NCBI GenBank assembly: GCA_902797015.1
Contig: CADBRG010000177.1
Span: 1-11,118 of the forward strand
Origin: an uncultured Lachnospiraceae bacterium
Lineage (GTDB): Bacteria > Bacillota > Clostridia > Lachnospirales > Lachnospiraceae
Length of the DNA stretch: 11,118 nucleotides
Direction: 5' to 3'
Below are positions 5,257 to 11,118 of this stretch, in pieces. A program made the position numbers and the translations under genes. The number at the start of each line of letters is the position of its first letter. Within the stretch, counting starts at the first letter, position 1. The notes beneath the pieces were generated by a model that saw nothing but the letters and a program-made list of their open reading frames with translations, searched no databases and was not told where the DNA came from.

Positions 5257-6504
5257 ATGAACAAATACAGAGATTTTGATAATTATTTAAAAGAATATCC
5301 CACACAGGATGGCTATTTCGGAAAGTATGGCGGAAACTATTTAAAAGATCCGGAGCTGATCAAGGCGTTTAACGAATATGCGGAGGCCTACAATACCATC
5401 GCACAGTCCGCACAGTTCATTGCGGAGCTTCGCCGGATCCGCAAGGATTTCCAGGGTCGTCCGACGCCTGTGTACCACTGCCAGAACTTATCCAATCTGC
5501 TTGGCAGAACACAGATTTATTTAAAACGAGAAGACTTAAACCATACCGGCGCACATAAGTTAAACCACTGCATGGGCGAAGGTCTTCTTGCAAAATACAT
5601 GGGCAAAAAGAAGATCATCGCTGAGACCGGTGCAGGACAGCACGGCGTGGCACTCGCTACCGCTGCCGCTTACTTTGGTCTGGAATGCGACATTTATATG
5701 GGCGAAGTCGACATCGCAAAGCAGGCACCGAACGTTACCCGCATGAAGCTTCTGGGCGCAAATGTTGTCCCGGTCAGCTTTGGTTTAAAGACATTAAAAG
5801 AAGCTGTTGATGCTGCATTTATGGCTTATTCAAAAGAATATCACGACGCGGTTTACTGCATCGGTACTGCTGCAGGCCCGCATCCGTTCCCGCTGATGGT
5901 AAGAGACTTCCAGTACTGCATCGGCGAAGAAGCCAGAGAACAGTTCATCGAGCAGACCGGCCATCTGCCGGATCAGGTCATTGCCTGTGTTGGCGGTGGA
6001 TCCAATTCGATCGGCATGTTCACACCGTTCCTTGCAGATCCGGTTGAGCTGATCGGCGTTGAGCCGCTTGGCCGCGGGCCGAAGCTTGGCGACCATGCTG
6101 CTTCGATCACTTACGGAGAAGAAGGCGTTATGCATGGATTTAACAGCATCATGCTGGCAGACGAGAACGGCGAACCTGCACCTGTATATTCTAACGCCAG
6201 TGGTCTTGACTATCCTGCTGCAGGTCCGGAGCATGCATTGCTTCACGATATGGACCGTGTTAAATACACTACGATCAGTGATGACGAAGCCATCGAAGCA
6301 CTGTTCCTGCTCTCCAGACATGAAGGTATCATCCCGGCGATTGAGAGCTCACATGCTCTCGCATATGCGATTAAGGTCGCAAGAACCGGCATGACCGGAT
6401 CCGTTCTTGTCAATCTGTCCGGGCGCGGTGACAAGGATCTGGATTATGTCGTAGAGCGTTACGGATACGGTCCGGAATTCCTGGAGAAAATGGCAAACAA
6501 GTAA
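5257..6504 (+). CDS. trpB: Tryptophan synthase beta chain (standalone TrpB)
   Basis: A PLP-dependent enzyme that condenses indole with L-serine to give L-tryptophan in the cytoplasm. The 415-residue protein has HTGAHKLN with the PLP lysine Lys101, AETGAGQHG with catalytic Glu123, the phosphate-binding loop GGGSNSIG (246-253), GTAAGPHPFP, SGLDYPAAGPEH and a C-terminal SGRGDKD. These motifs place it with TrpB1-type rather than TrpB2-type proteins, which read TGSHKxN and TGAGQWG. It is somewhat longer than a typical TrpB1, and the segment after HGF (293-318) differs from the common LLQDEDGQ form. No trpA or other trp gene is adjacent, and a hairpin terminator follows, so it is transcribed alone. 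It may pair with a TrpA encoded elsewhere or salvage free indole, which is plentiful in the gut. A related beta-replacement activity cannot be excluded. Confidence 0.92.
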   Translation: MNKYRDFDNYLKEYPTQDGYFGKYGGNYLKDPELIKAFNEYAEAYNTIAQSAQFIAELRRIRKDFQGRPTPVYHCQNLSNLLGRTQIYLKREDLNHTGAHKLNHCMGEGLLAKYMGKKKIIAETGAGQHGVALATAAAYFGLECDIYMGEVDIAKQAPNVTRMKLLGANVVPVSFGLKTLKEAVDAAFMAYSKEYHDAVYCIGTAAGPHPFPLMVRDFQYCIGEEAREQFIEQTGHLPDQVIACVGGGSNSIGMFTPFLADPVELIGVEPLGRGPKLGDHAASITYGEEGVMHGFNSIMLADENGEPAPVYSNASGLDYPAAGPEHALLHDMDRVKYTTISDDEAIEALFLLSRHEGIIPAIESSHALAYAIKVARTGMTGSVLVNLSGRGDKDLDYVVERYGYGPEFLEKMANK

Positions 6505-6530
6505 CGTTCAGATTTTACAATAATACGTAC

Positions 6531-6567
6531 AAAAGGCAGAGCGATTCGTCACTCTGCCTTAATTTTT
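6531..6567 (+). terminator. Intrinsic terminator of trpB (weakly bidirectional)
   Basis: AAGGCAGAG (6533-6541) pairs perfectly with CTCTGCCTT (6552-6560). An inner GA/TC pair closes a TTCG loop after one mismatch. AATTTTTT follows on the plus strand. In the opposite direction the hairpin is followed by TTTTGTACG, a poorer U-tract, so it may also end the convergent ABC/lipoprotein transcript. The stop codon of the minus-strand lipoprotein gene lies within it. Confidence 0.8.
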
Positions 6568-8504
6568 TCGGTTTCAATAATGAAGCGGACACTGCCTTTT
6601 GTCCCGTCTGTCAAACCGGAAAAATTGGTATATTCCAGATCTGCTTTTTGCAACGCCTGCAAACGCCGGATCATACTTGTCAGATCATCACCCGCAAGCT
6701 CTGACAGCTTTCCGATGCCGTCCTTGTCAAATGCTTTCATACCGGTCAGCAATTCCGCTTGACCTTCTGTGATCTTTCCATATCCTTCTGCCAGCTCTGC
6801 ACCGGATGTCGCGAGCGTATCTGCACCGTCCTTTGCCGCAGCCGCACCGTTCGAGAGTTCATGCATTCCTGCAGAAAACTGATCGATCATCGTACGCAGT
6901 TCATCGGTATCAATTGCTGCAAGCATGCTGCCTGTGGCATCCTCATCCCCGGAATTCCCTGCTGCAAGCGGCAGTGCTGCGAGTGTATTCTGCAGTTCCG
7001 AATAACTTGTCGCCGCATCTGAGAGCCCCTGCAGCGCTTCGTCTGTGTGTTTCATCGCATCGCCCATATCAGGTTCTGACAGATCATATTCCGCATTGCG
7101 GATCGCATCGGCAGCCGCTTCTGTGACTGCGCTTTTCTCTTCTTCCGTCAGGCCTTCGAGTTCCATCGCTGTGACCGCCTCTGTGGCGGCTTTCACGGCA
7201 GTTTCCTTTGCCTGATCTGTCATACCCGTCGCATCATAGGCTTCCCAGTCAATCTGTGAAAGTGCCTGTTGCGCTGACGCAAGCGCCTGCTGCAGTTTTC
7301 CTGACTCCTGTACCAGCTGGTTCTGTAAACCGTCGGCATCCGTTCCCGCAAAGGCTGTCTGCATTTTTTCGACTGCCGCATCCCATTCATCCAGCTTGTT
7401 TTTCAGCTCTTTGGCTGCTTCCGTAATGGATGAATCCATCTGACTGCTTCCCTTTGAGAGCTCCTCCAGTCCGTCATCTAACGCCGTCACCCCTTCCGTA
7501 TAAGCATCCAGGTAACCGGCAAACGTCCTGCTCCCGTCAGATAATTCCTGCATGCCGTCTGTCAGCTTTCCGGATGCATCCAACAATTCATTCATCCCGT
7601 CCGCAAGATCCTTTGCATCATCAAATTCCGAAAGATCAACATCTGACAGCAATCCGTTGGTAATGACCGTTGCTGTATAATCAAGCGAAAAATCCGTCAC
7701 ATCTGCTGTGACCTCTACATGGTCAGGAATATCGATTTCTTTTGTTGCTTCCAGATCTTTTAATTTCAGACTGCTCTTTAAGCCCGGAAACGCATATCCC
7801 ACGATCATCTGCTGCTCTCCGATCGTCATGATCTTACCGTTTTCAACGCTGATATTTTTAAAATGGTCTTTTGGAAAACTTACCATAGAGATCGCGGCGA
7901 ACGGAACGCTTACCGAAATACTTTTCCCGTCTATGGAAATCTCTTTTGTTTCCTGATTCTTATAGTCAAAGCAGATACGAACCTGTCCGCTTTTTCCGGC
8001 CAGATCTTCCGGCGAAATAGAATTGCCGTCCAGATAATAGGAAATGTTCACCTGGACCGGAAGGGGTTTCTCCGACTTGCCTTCATAGGTGACGTCCTCA
8101 CCCAGATTTTCCCAGTATATCACTCTGGCACCTGACGGATCTGTCAGGTTATCTCCAAAAGCATATAGCTCGTCACCCTGCTTGTTTTCTACATCTGAAA
8201 GATTGGTCATATCACGGATCTGTTCACTTTCTGTCGGGTTTTCCAGAGTTGCCTCTACCGAAATCTCGTCCGGTTTTCCTGTCGCATCTGCAGAAACATG
8301 TACAGTTTCCTCTTTTTGCGGTGTCTGCTTTGCGTTCTTATCATCAATCGAAAGGACCTCTTGTGTATCCGTCTTCATGTCTTCTTCCAGATTGCTTTCC
8401 GATACCGTACCTGCTTCTGACTGACCACAGCCTCCAAGCACACATCCTGCAGAGATTATGACGGTCATGATCATTGCAAGTCCATAAATTCTTTTCTTTC
8501 TCAT
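6549..8504 (-). CDS. Lipoprotein with xxxLxxG heptad repeats (YhgE/Pip-like), ABC-associated
   Basis: A secreted, probably lipid-anchored protein of 651 residues. The N-terminus is basic (MRKKR), followed by a hydrophobic stretch and the lipobox LGGC (Cys26). An acidic, low-complexity linker runs to about 95, then a beta-rich domain to about 280. Two blocks of heptads follow, at about 297-352 and 547-595, with units such as GKLTDG, MQELSDG, VTALDDG, LEELSKG and QAELLTG. Alanine/glutamate-rich helical sequence lies between them. Such xxxLxxG heptads are known from YhgE/Pip-type membrane proteins, but no C-terminal membrane segment is present here. It follows the permease gene by less than 30 nt, so it is probably the extracytoplasmic partner of that ABC system. 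ATG 8504 is preferred over an in-frame GTG at 8513, though neither has a strong ribosome binding site. Its function is unknown. Confidence 0.8.
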   Translation of the reverse strand: MRKKRIYGLAMIMTVIISAGCVLGGCGQSEAGTVSESNLEEDMKTDTQEVLSIDDKNAKQTPQKEETVHVSADATGKPDEISVEATLENPTESEQIRDMTNLSDVENKQGDELYAFGDNLTDPSGARVIYWENLGEDVTYEGKSEKPLPVQVNISYYLDGNSISPEDLAGKSGQVRICFDYKNQETKEISIDGKSISVSVPFAAISMVSFPKDHFKNISVENGKIMTIGEQQMIVGYAFPGLKSSLKLKDLEATKEIDIPDHVEVTADVTDFSLDYTATVITNGLLSDVDLSEFDDAKDLADGMNELLDASGKLTDGMQELSDGSRTFAGYLDAYTEGVTALDDGLEELSKGSSQMDSSITEAAKELKNKLDEWDAAVEKMQTAFAGTDADGLQNQLVQESGKLQQALASAQQALSQIDWEAYDATGMTDQAKETAVKAATEAVTAMELEGLTEEEKSAVTEAAADAIRNAEYDLSEPDMGDAMKHTDEALQGLSDAATSYSELQNTLAALPLAAGNSGDEDATGSMLAAIDTDELRTMIDQFSAGMHELSNGAAAAKDGADTLATSGAELAEGYGKITEGQAELLTGMKAFDKDGIGKLSELAGDDLTSMIRRLQALQKADLEYTNFSGLTDGTKGSVRFIIETEKIKAE

Positions 8505-8531
8505 AGCTTTCACGCCCCGTATCCGGTTACT

Positions 8532-10961
8532 TTATTCCACATGCTTTAAAGCCTCATCCATCGGCACTTTTCTGATCTTCCTGTATTCAAACAAAGCAAC
8601 GACTGCATAAGATAGCAGTCCGCAGATAAATGCTTTTACATACACATCTTTCCCAACACAGAATGTGATCCATCCGGTCATCTCCGAGCGCATCATCGTA
8701 TACAGCATTTGTTTGAGCATAATGGTTTCTAACGGCAACGTGATCAAAAGGAAAAGGATCACAACAATTGTCGTTGCCATAATATAGAGCTTTCCGATTT
8801 CTCCTGTCGTATATCCCAGGATCTTTGCCATAGAGATAGACTGCGCGTTTTTCTCTATGATGATCTTTGTCATCAGGTAGATCAGAATGATAAACATAAT
8901 GACTGCGACCACATTTACCATGTCTGCCATCCCGCCCATTGAATGGTCGAGCTGTCTGGAAACTTTTGTCAGTGCTGTCAGATCCTGAACGGAACCAATG
9001 TATTTTTCATCGATATCCGTGATCTCGCTGTCTGAAAAATAACCGCTGAAATAGTCACTCCCCAGATCGAACAGCGCATTCATTTCATCCTGGTCCATAA
9101 ACAGCACCAGTGAACCCGCATAGTCGTACACACCTGCAACCGTAAAAGTATACTGCTCGTTTTCATATTTTTCACCAAGCGTGACCTCATCTCCGGGCAC
9201 CACCTGATATTTCTCCGCAAAGGACGCAGATACCAGAACGCTTGCTTCTTTTTGGGATTCGGATGATTCCTGTTCATGCAATTCCTTTACATCGATATAA
9301 CGACTGTCAGATGTAACGCCGTAGATCAGGATTTCTTCCTGTCTGGCAGCGTCTCCGCCCGTCTGCAGCATATATGCCGTAAATTTCTCAGCATCCGGAT
9401 TCTTCGTTTCTACGTTTTCCCGGAAGCTCATCATATTGATCATGGAATAGAGCATGCGGTCTTCATTCACTGCATCGACCGGAACCTGCAGGATATACTG
9501 ATATCTGCTCAGCATGTTGTTTTCAATCTCATTCTGAAAATGAGACAACAGGGAAGGGAGGCCGAGTCCAAAGAGCAGCAAAAGGTTTGCAAACAGGATC
9601 CCCAAAAACAAAATGGCATAGTTCCCCAGATTCTGAAAGATCACACGCAGCCTGAATCGCGTAAAAAACGGAATCTTCGGATTCAACCTGATCGCACGCT
9701 TTTGTTTTCTGCGGCGCAGATCCCTGCGCAGGAATTTCAGAGGCGGGAGTGTCAGCATAAACATAAGTACGATCAGATTGATCACGACCATCATCACGAT
9801 CGGAAGCAGCGTCGTTTCGAGAAACGCATCCGCATTCCATCTGGTTACGTAGGTCGGAAGGCTGTAGCTGTTGTAATACAGGTTGGCCATGAACACTCGA
9901 AAATACGTATAGCCCAGGACATTTCCCACACCGGCTGCCACGAGGGTGACAAAAAACGGCATAGCCATATAATGTCTGATCAGCTCCGCGATCGTATACC
10001 CGGAGGCACGAAGCGTCCCGATCACGTTCGACTCCTTCTGAATTGTATTGCTGATGATCACGGCAAAAACAAATGCAATGATCGCAATGACAATATACAA
10101 AAGGATCAGCATCATCGCCCGGTCTGACCCAAGGTCTTCTCCTGTAAAACGGATGGCCTGATTGGCGTACTGCGGCGTAAACGACACGAGTGCTATGGTA
10201 TTGTTCAGATCAGTCAGCAGATCGTCTGACCATTCTTTTTCCTGAATCTCATCAGTGGGTTTTTCCTGATAATGCCATGCATACACATAATGTGTCTGAT
10301 CCGACGGAAAGCCCTCAAAAGTCTCCGCGGAGACGACACCGACGCCAAATTCGAGCGCATCAAACATCGCATCATTGTTATTGGAAAATAATGCGCTGTA
10401 ATCAGACAGAGACACCAGACCGGTAATCATTAACTGCGTATCACAAAATGTGATGGTGTCACCAATCTTAAGACCGTTGTTCGTCGCATACATCCTGTCA
10501 ACCGCGATCTCGCCTTTGTTCTCAGCAAGCCTTCCGTCCATGACACATACAAGATCTGCCTGATCACGATTGGCAAATACACGCATGGTATCTTCATCAG
10601 GCGCGGATACTGCTTCACCAAAGAGAGACGCCTTCTTTTTCTGGCTGTCGGACACCTGTGTATATGATGTTACAGGATTCTCCACATAGAACAGATCATA
10701 GACATTGATCCCGAACCGGCTGATCTTTTCCTTCTGTGAGCGGCTCAGCTTTTTTTCTGACTCGAAGTTCCCATCTTCAATATGATATTTTTGAAAGCTT
10801 TCATTGTATGCAGCGATCATGCTCTCATCTGCGACCAGATATCCGGAAACCAATCCGATCATACAGACCAGAAGTCCGAAAATAACAAGATATTTTCCGA
10901 AGTCTGATCTCAGATCCCGGAGCAATCGTCTGCGAAGAGGATTCTTCATAGCATCTACCAT
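8532..10961 (-). CDS. FtsX/MacB-type ABC transporter permease
   Basis: An 809-residue integral membrane protein with two FtsX-like halves. Predicted membrane segments are near 23-43, 282-304, 334-355, 384-406, 447-470, 681-702, 726-748 and 775-792, four per half. Large extracytoplasmic domains lie at about 45-280 and 471-680. After the first segment of each FtsX core come the expected coupling motifs, KESNVIGTLRASGYT and NAQSISMAKILGYT, which face the ATPase. The C-terminus PMDEALKHVE is also typical. The upstream ATPase stop codon overlaps the ATG at 10961; a second ATG at 10949, reading MKNPLRRRLL, is equally plausible. Such permeases act as mechanotransmitters or exporters of lipids, peptides or antibiotics. 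With the lipoprotein downstream it suggests an envelope-level process, but the substrate cannot be read from the sequence. Confidence 0.88.
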   Translation of the reverse strand: MVDAMKNPLRRRLLRDLRSDFGKYLVIFGLLVCMIGLVSGYLVADESMIAAYNESFQKYHIEDGNFESEKKLSRSQKEKISRFGINVYDLFYVENPVTSYTQVSDSQKKKASLFGEAVSAPDEDTMRVFANRDQADLVCVMDGRLAENKGEIAVDRMYATNNGLKIGDTITFCDTQLMITGLVSLSDYSALFSNNNDAMFDALEFGVGVVSAETFEGFPSDQTHYVYAWHYQEKPTDEIQEKEWSDDLLTDLNNTIALVSFTPQYANQAIRFTGEDLGSDRAMMLILLYIVIAIIAFVFAVIISNTIQKESNVIGTLRASGYTIAELIRHYMAMPFFVTLVAAGVGNVLGYTYFRVFMANLYYNSYSLPTYVTRWNADAFLETTLLPIVMMVVINLIVLMFMLTLPPLKFLRRDLRRRKQKRAIRLNPKIPFFTRFRLRVIFQNLGNYAILFLGILFANLLLLFGLGLPSLLSHFQNEIENNMLSRYQYILQVPVDAVNEDRMLYSMINMMSFRENVETKNPDAEKFTAYMLQTGGDAARQEEILIYGVTSDSRYIDVKELHEQESSESQKEASVLVSASFAEKYQVVPGDEVTLGEKYENEQYTFTVAGVYDYAGSLVLFMDQDEMNALFDLGSDYFSGYFSDSEITDIDEKYIGSVQDLTALTKVSRQLDHSMGGMADMVNVVAVIMFIILIYLMTKIIIEKNAQSISMAKILGYTTGEIGKLYIMATTIVVILFLLITLPLETIMLKQMLYTMMRSEMTGWITFCVGKDVYVKAFICGLLSYAVVALFEYRKIRKVPMDEALKHVE

Positions 10962-11118
10962 TCAAGCGCTTTGGCCGGTATCTTTATTTCGTTTCTGATC
11001 CGATCCGTAATCTGTCCATCCTTTAACCGGATCACAAGATCAGCCATATGACGGATTGCGTCATTGTGAGTCACCATGATCACGGTATTTCCGTACTTTT
11101 GATTGACAGTTTCGATCA
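10955..11118 (-). CDS. ABC transporter ATPase, C-terminal end (partial)
   Basis: Only the last 53 codons are in the window. They read IETVNQKYGNTVIMVTHND, then AIRHMADLVIRLKDGQI, and end in KALEW. The MVTHN segment holds the H-loop histidine, and the following MADLVIRLKDGQI is the usual end of LolD/MacB-type ATPases. The Walker A, Walker B and signature motifs lie beyond the right edge. The stop codon overlaps the permease start region, showing one operon: this ATPase would power the FtsX-type permease. The 5' end is not in the window. Confidence 0.85.
   Translation of the reverse strand, partial: IETVNQKYGNTVIMVTHNDAIRHMADLVIRLKDGQITDRIRNEIKIPAKALEW

Noticed and set aside
5257..6504. Assignment of the trpB gene to the TrpB2 class
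   Set aside because: The PLP and catalytic motifs are HTGAHKLN and ETGAGQHG, typical of TrpB1. TrpB2 proteins read TGSHKxN and TGAGQWG.
9276..10127. A 283-codon plus-strand open frame antisense to the FtsX-type permease
   Set aside because: It is rich in His, Gln, Lys and Asp with no domain-like pattern. The minus strand encodes a clear eight-segment permease, so this is a shadow frame.

Overview
The window looks like chromosome from an anaerobic Clostridia-type Bacillota, most likely a gut Lachnospiraceae. This rests on the gene families, the strong purine-rich Shine-Dalgarno sites, the sigma-A promoters, the intrinsic terminators and the FtsX/lipoprotein style. The assignment is inferred from gene content, not from a marker gene.

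Left part (1-5082, minus strand): one tight operon read right to left. A consensus sigma-A promoter (5054-5082) drives a leader of about 220 nt that ends in a strong intrinsic terminator (4855-4901), 29 nt before the first start codon. Then come a NifH-like Fe protein (4070-4825), a nitrogenase component-1-like subunit (2773-4068), HydE (1719-2780), HydF (449-1672) and a second nitrogenase component-1-like subunit (1-445, cut by the window edge). Adjacent genes overlap or lie 1-50 nt apart. HydE and HydF are maturases of the [FeFe]-hydrogenase H-cluster, and their key residues are intact. Neither HydG nor a hydrogenase is in the window. The component-1-like subunits keep the fold signature but lack residues typical of a true dinitrogenase, including the FeMo-cofactor cysteine. 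The set looks like an uncharacterised nitrogenase-like redox complex coupled to H-cluster-type maturation enzymes, behind a riboswitch-like attenuator. This is the most interesting content of the window.

Middle (5164-6570, plus strand): a single, standalone tryptophan synthase beta chain (trpB) with its own divergent promoter and a hairpin terminator. No trpA or other trp gene is adjacent.

Right part (6549-11118, minus strand): a probable three-gene ABC export or signalling unit, read right to left. It consists of the C-terminal end of an ABC ATPase, an 809-residue FtsX/MacB-type permease with two large extracytoplasmic domains, and a lipoprotein carrying two blocks of xxxLxxG heptads like those of YhgE/Pip proteins. 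Its last codons form one arm of the hairpin that terminates trpB.
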